Under the pieces are notes generated by a model, which did not search any database, was not told where the DNA came from, and worked only from the letters and a program-made list of their open reading frames with translations. A program made the translations under genes and the position numbers. Positions 1 to 5,418 of a stretch of DNA of 5,418 nt are shown here, piece by piece; position 1 is the stretch's first letter; each line of letters starts with the position of its first letter. This DNA comes from JBDNIO01 sp041688215. Its GTDB lineage: Bacteria; Pseudomonadota; Gammaproteobacteria; Nevskiales; Salinisphaeraceae. The stretch lies in NCBI GenBank assembly GCA_041688215.1, contig JBDNIO010000146.1, positions 1 through 5,418 on the forward strand. The letters are read 5' to 3'.

Positions 1-75
1 AAAAGCGGCGAGGCCCATGGGTTTGCGCAATTATCGGTGGCGGTGCGCGATCTGGGCCGGTTGATCGCGGAATAA
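1..75 (+). CDS. C-terminal end of an unidentified upstream protein (partial)
   Basis: Reading from base 1 there is an open frame of 24 codons ending in TAA at 73-75. The visible peptide ends in VAVRDLGRLIAE, which looks like an amphipathic terminal helix. The rest of the gene lies outside the window. Codon use is GC-rich like the neighbours. The fragment is too short to assign a family, and I do not recognise it. It is on the same strand as the AGPS-like gene and ends 43 bases before it, so the two could share a transcript. A reductase or acyltransferase here would matter for the ether-lipid idea, but nothing in the fragment shows that. Confidence 0.6.
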   Translation, partial: KSGEAHGFAQLSVAVRDLGRLIAE

Positions 76-106
76 AGCTGGCTTTTTGACTCTCTTGGAT
101 CAAGCG

Positions 107-112
107 TAAGGA
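107..112 (+). promoter_or_regulatory. Ribosome binding site of the AGPS-like gene
   Basis: TAAGGA lies 6 bases before the ATG at 119, which is good Shine-Dalgarno sequence and spacing. It supports the chosen start. No convincing sigma-70 promoter is visible in the 43-base gap upstream, so transcription may come from further upstream. Confidence 0.7.
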
Positions 113-118
113 ATACTA

Positions 119-1714
119 ATGCGTCGTTGGAATGGCTGGGGGGATGACCGCATAGACAAGGTGCCGCCGGAAGGCGGAATTGCCTTTATTGCCAAAAAGA
201 CAAGCGCAAGCGAAGGCTTTGCCGACGCTGAAATGGATGCGGTGCTGCGTAGCGTGCCCGAATCGCGTCTGGATGACTGGTCCGGGCTAGATACCAGTGA
301 GGAAAGCCGGCTGTTGCATGCCCGTGGCCAGAGTTATGCGGATTGGCTGGCACTGCGTTATGGGCGCATCGGCGCCTTTCCAGATGCCGTCGCGCGACCG
401 GAAAGCCACGAGGACGTGGTTGCGCTTATCCAGCAGGCGGCGCGCCGCGGCACCCTGGTTATTCCCTACGGCGGCGGCACCAGCGTGGTTGGACATCTGG
501 ATGTACCGGCAGCAGAGCAGGGCGTACTGAGCCTCGACATGGGCGCCATGAATTGCCTGATGGACATGGACGACACCACCCGGCTGGCGCGCTTCGGTGC
601 TGGCGCCGCAGGCCCGGTGCTGGAATCACAACTGCGCGCCCGCGGGTACGTGCTGGGCCACTATCCGCAGTCGTTTGAATATTCCACCGTCGGCGGCTGG
701 GTAGTCACCCGCTCGTCCGGGCAGCAGTCCCTGCGCTACGGCCGCATAGAACAGCTTTTTGCCGGCGGCCGTCTCGTTGCACCGGCAGGGGAGCTGGAAA
801 TTCCAACCATTCCGGCGTCTTCCGCAGGGCCGGATCTGCGTGAACTGGTGCTCGGCTCCGAGGGGCGTATGGGGGTGGTTACCGAGGCGCAAGTGCGCGT
901 GCGGCCCATCCCCGAGCAGGAAGCATTTCATGCCGTTTTTTTCGGCGATTGGGAAAGCGCCGTAAGCGGGGTGCGTGCCATTGCCCAGGCCCGATTGCCG
1001 TTGTCCATGCTCAGGCTCTCGAATACGCGCGAAACTGAGACTCAACTAATGTTGGCTGGCCACCCCGGCATGATTTCCGCACTGGAAAAATACCTGCGCC
1101 TGCGCGGACAGGGCGAAGGCAAATGCATGTTGCTGATCGGCGTTACAGGCACGCGCCAGGAATGCAGCTATGCGCGCGGTGCGGCGTTGTCGCTCGCGCG
1201 TGCGCGGGGCGGCGTGCATGTGGGCAAACAGATCGGCAAGGGCTGGTCACAATCGCGCTTCATGGGGCCCTACCTTCGCAACACCCTGTGGGCCGAGGGC
1301 TACGGCGCCGACACGGCGGAAACCTGTGTGGACTGGACGCGCGTTACCCCCACCATGCGCGCCATCGAGCAGGCGGCCGAAGACGCGTTCGCCGAATTCA
1401 ACGAGCGCGTGCATGCCTTTACCCATCTTTCGCACGTTTACCCGCAGGGCTCGAGTATTTATTCAACCTTCATATTTCGCGCCAGCGGCGACTTCGAGCA
1501 GGATCTGGCCCGCTGGAAAGTCCTGAAGCAAAAAGTAAGCGAAGCCATCGTGGCCCATGGCGGCACGATTAGCCATCAACACGGGGTAGGTACAGACCAC
1601 AAGCCTTATCTGGCGTCCGAAAAAGGCGGCGAGCTGGGACTGAATCCTCTGCGGGAAGCTTTCAAGTGCTTTGATCCGGATGGCTTGATGAATCCCGGTA
1701 AATTATTGGACTAA
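119..1714 (+). CDS. FAD-binding oxidase, alkyldihydroxyacetonephosphate synthase-like
   Basis: This 531-residue flavoprotein belongs to the vanillyl-alcohol-oxidase (PCMH-type FAD) superfamily and most resembles AGPS. AGPS replaces the acyl chain of acyl-DHAP with a fatty alcohol to form the ether bond. The N-terminal FAD domain (about 85-265) carries PYGGGTSVVG (116-125), STVGGW with TRSSG (189-201), and GSEGRMGVVTEA (246-257). The C-terminal cap domain follows and ends in DPDGLMNPGKLLD, the usual finish of this superfamily. Residues that align by eye with AGPS active-site positions are R299 (in MLRLSN), Y448 (in SSIYSTF) and the histidine loop SHQHGVG (485-491). The mammalian enzyme is about 658 residues with a peroxisomal targeting leader; the shorter length here fits a bacterial protein without it. 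No signal peptide or membrane segment is seen. The start follows a good ribosome binding site. The family call is strong. The exact reaction is not: related bacterial proteins are often annotated only as FAD-linked oxidase, and a 2-hydroxyacid dehydrogenase role is the main alternative. Confidence 0.85.
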   Translation: MRRWNGWGDDRIDKVPPEGGIAFIAKKTSASEGFADAEMDAVLRSVPESRLDDWSGLDTSEESRLLHARGQSYADWLALRYGRIGAFPDAVARPESHEDVVALIQQAARRGTLVIPYGGGTSVVGHLDVPAAEQGVLSLDMGAMNCLMDMDDTTRLARFGAGAAGPVLESQLRARGYVLGHYPQSFEYSTVGGWVVTRSSGQQSLRYGRIEQLFAGGRLVAPAGELEIPTIPASSAGPDLRELVLGSEGRMGVVTEAQVRVRPIPEQEAFHAVFFGDWESAVSGVRAIAQARLPLSMLRLSNTRETETQLMLAGHPGMISALEKYLRLRGQGEGKCMLLIGVTGTRQECSYARGAALSLARARGGVHVGKQIGKGWSQSRFMGPYLRNTLWAEGYGADTAETCVDWTRVTPTMRAIEQAAEDAFAEFNERVHAFTHLSHVYPQGSSIYSTFIFRASGDFEQDLARWKVLKQKVSEAIVAHGGTISHQHGVGTDHKPYLASEKGGELGLNPLREAFKCFDPDGLMNPGKLLD

Positions 1715-1801
1715 ATAGTGTTAACCACAGGGAAACAGAGGAACAGAGAGGTTTTTTGGTTTTCTTCTGCGACATAGCGGCATTGTGATTTTTAAAATAC
1801 A

Positions 1802-1899
1802 AGTGGCTGTAACGTTCATTAAGGTTACTCCGTCATTCCGGAAAATGCTTAGCGTTTATCCGGAATGACGGTTTCTGTTACCTGAGAGTTATAGCCACT
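1802..1899. repeat. Middle inverted repeat of the nested element
   Basis: AGTGGCTGTAAC (1802-1813) and GTTATAGCCACT (1888-1899) are reverse complements at 11 of 12 positions. They enclose the inner hairpin and lie inside the outer TTAACCAC repeats, so the whole region can fold as one long interrupted arm. Confidence 0.65.
1830..1871. repeat. Inner hairpin, CCGTCATTCCGGA type
   Basis: CCGTCATTCCGGA (1830-1842) pairs perfectly with TCCGGAATGACGG (1859-1871). The 16 bases between them extend the stem: AAATGC (1843-1848) pairs with GCGTTT (1852-1857), including one G-T pair, leaving loop TTA and a bulged A at 1858. This gives about 19 paired positions. It resembles the dispersed GTCATTCC palindromes common in proteobacterial genomes. 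It could stop transcription after the AGPS-like gene, but only a short T stretch follows (GGTTTCT), so a terminator role is weak. Confidence 0.75.
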
Positions 1900-2011
1900 A
1901 AAATCAATATTCAAGTAGCACAAATGATTAATAAAGAGTGTAGGTGCCTCGCAAAGAAAAACACGTTTTCTCCCTGTTTCCTCTGTTACTCCGTGGTTAA
2001 TCCTAAAAATT

Positions 2012-2031
2012 CCCCGCGGCTTGCCGCGGGG
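2012..2031. repeat. GC-only hairpin, first of three before glpD
   Basis: CCCCGCGGC (2012-2020) and GCCGCGGGG (2023-2031) are perfect reverse complements separated by TT. In practice this is an 8-bp stem with a CTTG tetraloop. It starts 11 bases after the end of the nested element. No T run follows, so it is not a standard intrinsic terminator. Confidence 0.8.
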
Positions 2032-2048
2032 TCTGCGCGATGGGGTTT

Positions 2049-2080
2049 CCAAAGGGGAGAATCGTGATTCTCCCCTTTGG
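2049..2080. repeat. Perfect 15-bp inverted repeat, second hairpin before glpD
   Basis: CCAAAGGGGAGAATC (2049-2063) and GATTCTCCCCTTTGG (2066-2080) pair without mismatch around the two bases GT. In practice this is a 14-bp stem with a CGTG tetraloop. It is the strongest perfect stem I found in the window. It directly abuts the next hairpin and has no T tract on either side, so it looks like a palindromic repeat or leader structure rather than a terminator. Confidence 0.85.
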
Positions 2081-2113
2081 TCGCCCTGCGGGGTTTCATA
2101 CCCCGTTGGGCGA
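2081..2113. repeat. Third hairpin, in the glpD leader
   Basis: TCGCCC (2081-2086) pairs with GGGCGA (2108-2113), and GGGGT (2090-2094) pairs with ACCCC (2100-2104) around loop TTCAT. Between these two stems are one T-T mismatch, one G-T pair and one C-G pair. It begins at the base after the second hairpin and ends 47 bases before the glpD start. A-rich sequence follows rather than a T run, so termination is unlikely on the + strand. Confidence 0.75.
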
Positions 2114-2143
2114 AATTTAAATTGATTCTTCTTCTCTCAATCC

Positions 2144-2147
2144 GGAG
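2144..2147 (+). promoter_or_regulatory. Probable ribosome binding site of glpD
   Basis: GGAG lies 13 bases before the ATG at 2161, a longer spacing than usual. The bases between are AT-rich (TATTTAATAT) and should be unfolded. It is the only Shine-Dalgarno-like motif near this start. The start itself is supported by the family-typical opening, with the FAD motif beginning at residue 24. Confidence 0.5.
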
Positions 2148-2160
2148 CGATATTTAATAT

Positions 2161-3699
2161 ATGTGGCAACGAGATTGGCGCGAGCGCCTTTGGTCAAATA
2201 TAGACCGCCCGTGGGACCTGATAATAATCGGCGGCGGGATTACCGGCGCCGGTATTCTGCGCGAAGCTGCGCGCGCCGGCCTGCGTGTGTTGCTGGTGGA
2301 GCGCGCCGATTTTGCCTCCGGCACGTCGAGCTGGTCGTCCAAGCTGGTACACGGGGGGTTGCGCTACCTGGCCTCCGGAAAATGGCGTTTGACCATGGAG
2401 TCGGTACACGAACGTCAGGCGCTGATGTGCGCCGCGCCCGGGTTGGTCGAGCCGCTGGATTTTCTGCTGCCGATGTATGCGAACAAAAAACCCGGCCGCT
2501 TCATAATGGGCGCCGCGCTGGGGCTATACGATCTGATGGCGCGCAAGCGCTATTCGCATTATCTAGGCCTCGATGCTACGCGCTGGCGCATGCCGCAGCT
2601 GAATCCCGACAATCTGCTGGGCGCGTTTTCCTATATGGATGCACGTACCGACGATGCGCGGCTGGTCTTGCGGGTATTAAGCGAGGCCATAGACGATGGC
2701 GGCGTGGCCGCGAATTACATCAGCGCCGAGTCGTTGCTGCGGGAAAATGGCCGCGTGGTGGGCATCCTCGCAAAAGATCACGTCAACGGCCGCTCGGCTA
2801 AATTACGCGCGAAGGTGGTCATCAACGCCACCGGCCCGTGGGTGGATCAGTTACGCGCTCAGGTTGAGGGCGAAGCGCGACTGCGGCCGCTGCGCGGCAG
2901 TCATTTTGTTTTCGACTTTGCCCGTCTGCCGGTGGCGCAGGCGGTTACGCTCCTGCATCCGCGCGACCACCGCCCGCTGTTTGCTTTCCCCTGGGAAGGC
3001 GCCAGTCTGTTTGGCACCACCGATCTGGATCATAAGGACTGGCCCGATCAGCCGGCCCGGATGACGGGTGAAGAAGCGGCTTATCTGGAAGAGGCGCTGG
3101 CGTATTATTTTCCATCCCTGAATCTGCGGCGTGAGCATGCGTTGTCCAGCTACTCCGGTGTACGTCCGATTGTGGACAGCGGCGCGGCCAACCCAAGCGA
3201 CGAATCACGCGAGAGTGCGATCTGGTCGGAACAGGGGTTGTTGTCGGTAACCGGCGGCAAACTCACAACGTTTCGTATTACCGGCCTGCAGGCGCTGCGG
3301 CAGGTGCGTGAGCATATACCTGCGTTAAGCAAACTCGACAAACATGCCCCGGTTTTACGCCCCGGCCCCACCACGGGCAACCGGCGTCTATCCGGACGCT
3401 ATGGCGAAAACTATTCGCGCATCAACAACCTGTTCGATATCCAGCCGCAGGTGCCCGGCAGCGTTACACACTGGGCGGAACTGCAGTGGGCCGCGCGCTT
3501 TGAAGCGGTGGAACACTTAAGCGATTTAATGCTGCGGCGCACGCGTCTGGGCTTGCTGCTGCCCGAGGGCGGTGCTAAATACCTGGATCAGATTGGCGCT
3601 ATTTGCCGCGAGCAATGCGGCTGGGACGAAGCGCGCTGGACGCAGGAGCGCAAAACCTATCTCGCGCATTGGCGCGCGCACCATGATCCGGTTGTCTAA
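2161..3699 (+). CDS. glpD: Glycerol-3-phosphate dehydrogenase, FAD-dependent (GlpD family)
   Basis: This 512-residue enzyme belongs to the GlpD/DAO family, close to the roughly 500 residues usual for bacterial GlpD. Family members oxidise sn-glycerol-3-phosphate to DHAP at the inner face of the cytoplasmic membrane and reduce quinone. The Rossmann FAD motif GGGITGAG is at 24-31, with the ribose-binding acidic residue at E47. The family signature SSKLVHGGLRYL is at 59-70. GTTDLDH is at 285-291. GVRP (R335) and TGGKLTTFR (K367, R372) match the conserved substrate and flavin contacts of the family. A helical C-terminal domain (about 385-512) contains the typical RRTRLGLLL stretch. There is no signal peptide or transmembrane helix, as expected for a peripheral membrane enzyme. 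It follows the repeat-filled gap and is 3 bases from the kinase gene, so those two are surely co-transcribed. The usual partner would be glycerol kinase; here the kinase is a different FGGY type, so the true substrate may be a related polyol phosphate. Confidence 0.92.
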   Translation: MWQRDWRERLWSNIDRPWDLIIIGGGITGAGILREAARAGLRVLLVERADFASGTSSWSSKLVHGGLRYLASGKWRLTMESVHERQALMCAAPGLVEPLDFLLPMYANKKPGRFIMGAALGLYDLMARKRYSHYLGLDATRWRMPQLNPDNLLGAFSYMDARTDDARLVLRVLSEAIDDGGVAANYISAESLLRENGRVVGILAKDHVNGRSAKLRAKVVINATGPWVDQLRAQVEGEARLRPLRGSHFVFDFARLPVAQAVTLLHPRDHRPLFAFPWEGASLFGTTDLDHKDWPDQPARMTGEEAAYLEEALAYYFPSLNLRREHALSSYSGVRPIVDSGAANPSDESRESAIWSEQGLLSVTGGKLTTFRITGLQALRQVREHIPALSKLDKHAPVLRPGPTTGNRRLSGRYGENYSRINNLFDIQPQVPGSVTHWAELQWAARFEAVEHLSDLMLRRTRLGLLLPEGGAKYLDQIGAICREQCGWDEARWTQERKTYLAHWRAHHDPVV

Positions 3700-3702
3700 G
3701 CC

Positions 3703-5280
3703 ATGAGCGCGGCGCAACTAACCCCGGAATCCGCGCGCCTGCTGGCGCTGGATGTGGGTACCCAGAGTGTTCGTGCGCTCATATTCAACGGCCTGGGCGA
3801 CATGCTGGCGCGAGCCCAGGTGCCGATCGAGCCCTACTTTTCCGAGCACCCCGGTTGGGCCGAACAGGATGCGGATCTGTACTGGCGCGCCATGGGCCAG
3901 GCCTGCGCCGAGCTATGGGAGACGCAAGATTCATCGCAGATTACCGGCATGGCGCTGACCACGCAGCGCGCCACCACGGTGGTGGTGGATGCGCAGGGCC
4001 AACCGCTGCGCCCGGCGATTATCTGGCTGGATCAGCGCCGCGCGGAGAATCAAAAGCCAATCGGCGGTTTCTGGGGCCTGGCCTTCAAGCTCGTTGGGGT
4101 GGCGGACACGATTGCCGGATTCCAGGCCAGCGCGCACTCGAACTGGCTGGCCAGAGAACAACCCGAACAGTGGGCGCAGGTGCATAAATGTCTGCTGTTA
4201 TCCGGCTATCTGAGTTATCGCATGACCGGGGAATACGTCGATTCGGTGGGCGCGCAGGTCGGCTATATTCCGTTCGATTACAAAAAACACGCCTGGGCCG
4301 GCAAGCGCGATTGGAAATGGCGCGGCCTGGCGGTAAAACGGCAACACCTGCCGGAACTGGTGGCTTGTGGCGAGCGTCTGGGCGGGTTAACCGAAGTGGC
4401 CGCAAAGCATCTGGGTTTGCCGGCCGGGTTAAGTATTTTCAGCGCGGGGGCAGACAAGGCCTGTGAAGTGCTGGGGGCGGGGTGTGTTACGCCCGAAACG
4501 GCCTGTCTGTCTTTCGGTACCACCGCGGCGGTCAATATCTGCCGGGAAAAATACGTTGAGGCCACCCCGTTTGTGCCGCCGTATCCGGCGGCCATGCCGG
4601 GCGCGTATAACAACGAAGTGAATATCTACCGCGGCTTCTGGATGGTGTCATGGTTCAAGCAACAGTTCGGCAAGCGCGAGGCCGACATCGCCAAAACCCG
4701 CGGCATTGCGCCCGAGGCGCTGTTTGATGAACTGATATCGGAAGTGCCGCCCGGCAGCATGGGTTTAACCCTGCAGCCCTACTGGTCGCCCGGCGTGCAC
4801 GATCCTGGCCCAGAAGCCAAGGGCGCGATTATCGGCTTTGGCGACGTACACACCCGCGCGCATATTTATCGTTCAATTCTTGAAGGCCTGGCCTATGGCC
4901 TGCGTGAAGGCGCCGAACGCATCGAAAAGCGTGGCAAGGTGAAAATCCAGAAACTGCGCATCGCCGGCGGCGGCTCGCAATCCGACGCCGCCATGCAAAT
5001 CGCGGCCGATATTTTCGGCATGTCGGCCGAGCGTCCACATGTTTACGAGGCGTCCGGCCTCGGGGCCGCGATCAACGTGGCGGTAGGTTTAGGCATACAT
5101 CAATCCTACCGCGATGCCGTTGCTAAAATGACCCGCGCCGGGGCCATATTCGTGCCCCAGTCGCAGGCGCAGGAAACCTACGATCAACTGTACAAACGCG
5201 TGTACAAGCGCATGTATGCACGCCTGCAGCCCTTGTATCGCGAGATTCGTGATATAACCGACTACCCGCCAAAGCTTTAA
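3703..5280 (+). CDS. FGGY-family carbohydrate/polyol kinase
   Basis: This 525-residue protein has the two-domain actin-like fold of FGGY kinases, which use ATP to phosphorylate sugars or polyols in the cytoplasm. The first phosphate-binding motif LALDVGTQS is near the N-terminus (D17, G19, T20). GWAEQD (51-56) and IWLDQRR (107-113) are typical of the N-terminal domain. SAGADKACEVLGAG holds the likely catalytic base D251. SFGTTA (270-275) is the ATP-loop of the C-terminal domain, and GGGSQSDAAMQIAAD (422-436) is the family's second signature. At the expected position GlpK has a GDQQ motif; this protein has GADK, so it is probably not a classical glycerol kinase. The substrate cannot be read from sequence: glycerol, another triose or tetritol, or a ketose are all possible. 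The ATG is the first available in frame after the glpD stop. It lacks a clear Shine-Dalgarno motif, which suggests translational coupling to glpD. Length is typical for the family (about 500). Confidence 0.9.
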   Translation: MSAAQLTPESARLLALDVGTQSVRALIFNGLGDMLARAQVPIEPYFSEHPGWAEQDADLYWRAMGQACAELWETQDSSQITGMALTTQRATTVVVDAQGQPLRPAIIWLDQRRAENQKPIGGFWGLAFKLVGVADTIAGFQASAHSNWLAREQPEQWAQVHKCLLLSGYLSYRMTGEYVDSVGAQVGYIPFDYKKHAWAGKRDWKWRGLAVKRQHLPELVACGERLGGLTEVAAKHLGLPAGLSIFSAGADKACEVLGAGCVTPETACLSFGTTAAVNICREKYVEATPFVPPYPAAMPGAYNNEVNIYRGFWMVSWFKQQFGKREADIAKTRGIAPEALFDELISEVPPGSMGLTLQPYWSPGVHDPGPEAKGAIIGFGDVHTRAHIYRSILEGLAYGLREGAERIEKRGKVKIQKLRIAGGGSQSDAAMQIAADIFGMSAERPHVYEASGLGAAINVAVGLGIHQSYRDAVAKMTRAGAIFVPQSQAQETYDQLYKRVYKRMYARLQPLYREIRDITDYPPKL

Positions 5281-5283
5281 CCG

Positions 5284-5418
5284 CTAACCCACCGGCGTAC
5301 TTGCGTATCCGTTAAGCGTATGCAAAGGCGAGCGTAGCGGATTGTCGGCGAAATGCTGTTTCCACAGGCGGGGAGTTAGCGCGGCCACCTGGGACGCCGG
5401 ATGGCGATCAATACGCTG
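5284..5418 (-). CDS. C-terminal end of an unidentified convergent protein (partial)
   Basis: The reverse strand is open from the right edge to a TAG stop at 5284-5286, giving 44 codons; the other two reverse frames are closed by stops near the edge. The peptide includes LTPRLWKQHFADNPLRSPLH and ends GYASTPVG. Composition looks protein-like, with GC-rich codons like its neighbours. The + strand here has no open frame of any length. The gene faces the kinase and its stop lies 3 bases beyond the kinase stop, so it belongs to a separate transcript. I do not recognise the family. Confidence 0.55.
   Translation of the reverse strand, partial: QRIDRHPASQVAALTPRLWKQHFADNPLRSPLHTLNGYASTPVG

Larger units (their letters stand above)
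1721..2000. repeat. 280-base nested palindromic repeat element (MITE-like)
   Basis: The element begins TTAACCAC (1721-1728) and ends GTGGTTAA (1993-2000). Its terminal inverted repeats run about 30 bases (1721-1750 against 1969-2000) and match at about 26 of 30 positions with one gap; both contain AACAGAGGAA. Two further inverted repeats are nested inside, at 1802-1813/1888-1899 and 1830-1842/1859-1871. It fills most of the gap between the AGPS-like and glpD genes and is more AT-rich than the coding DNA. No transposase or credible protein is encoded. Intergenic repeats of the AACCACRGAG type are common in bacterial genomes. Whether this copy moved as a unit or is several repeats stacked together cannot be told from one copy. 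No clear target-site duplication is seen. Confidence 0.7.

Noticed and set aside
86..117. TTGACT followed by AATACT as a sigma-70 promoter for the AGPS-like gene
   Set aside because: The spacing is 20 bases, the -10 match is poor, and it overlaps the ribosome binding site, so a transcript from it would lose that site.
626..1045. 139-codon open frame on the - strand
   Set aside because: It is fully inside the well-supported AGPS-like gene, has no recognisable domain, and is expected as a shadow in GC-rich coding DNA.
1849..2052. 67-codon open frame on the - strand in the repeat region
   Set aside because: It lies entirely within the inverted-repeat and hairpin sequence. Its peptide is just translated repeat (RPRGKPRGI comes from the GC hairpin, NHGVTEE from the terminal repeat). 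No ribosome site is seen.
2012..2113. Intrinsic terminators
   Set aside because: The stems are strong, but no T tract follows any of them on either strand, so I list them as palindromic repeats or leader structures.
1721..2113. CRISPR array
   Set aside because: The repeats are inverted and nested, not regularly spaced direct repeats with unique spacers, and no cas gene is present.
2122..2156. TTGATT with an AT-rich TATTTA downstream as a glpD promoter
   Set aside because: The spacing is 23 bases and the supposed -10 box lies between the ribosome site and the start codon, which does not work as a normal promoter.
2163..2801. 212-codon open frame overlapping glpD in another + frame
   Set aside because: The peptide is rich in Arg and Ala with no family features, while the glpD frame carries every expected motif.

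Overview
The window is a GC-rich bacterial segment whose protein motifs and codon use fit a proteobacterium, most likely a gammaproteobacterium. That assignment is inferred from protein style only; no rRNA or other taxonomic marker is present. It holds three complete same-strand genes for glycerol- or polyol-type metabolism, plus a gene fragment at each edge.

Layout. Positions 1-75 are the last codons of an unidentified + strand gene. After a 43-base gap comes a 531-residue FAD enzyme (119-1714) resembling alkyldihydroxyacetonephosphate synthase (AGPS), the flavoenzyme that makes the ether bond of ether lipids. The stretch 1715-2160 (446 bases) has no credible gene. It is visibly more AT-rich than its surroundings up to about 2000 and is packed with inverted repeats: a 280-base nested palindrome (1721-2000) followed by three hairpins (2012-2031, 2049-2080, 2081-2113). 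Next come a GlpD-family glycerol-3-phosphate dehydrogenase (2161-3699) and, only 3 bases later, an FGGY-family sugar/polyol kinase that is not a typical GlpK (3703-5280). A convergent gene on the - strand enters from the right edge and ends at 5284, 3 bases beyond the kinase stop.

How the genes may work together (inference). The kinase could phosphorylate glycerol or a related polyol. The GlpD-like enzyme would oxidise the sn-glycerol-3-phosphate-type product to dihydroxyacetone phosphate (DHAP) and pass electrons to the quinone pool. The AGPS-like protein acts in its known family on acyl-DHAP, which derives from that product. The set therefore suggests a DHAP-centred lipid or polyol module, possibly bacterial ether-lipid metabolism. 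No DHAP acyltransferase, alkyl-DHAP reductase or fatty alcohol-forming enzyme is visible here, so the pathway is unproven.

The most unusual non-coding feature is the repeat-filled gap between the AGPS-like gene and the dehydrogenase. It looks like mobile or repetitive palindromic DNA lying inside an otherwise compact gene set, and it forms a strongly folded leader in front of the dehydrogenase gene.
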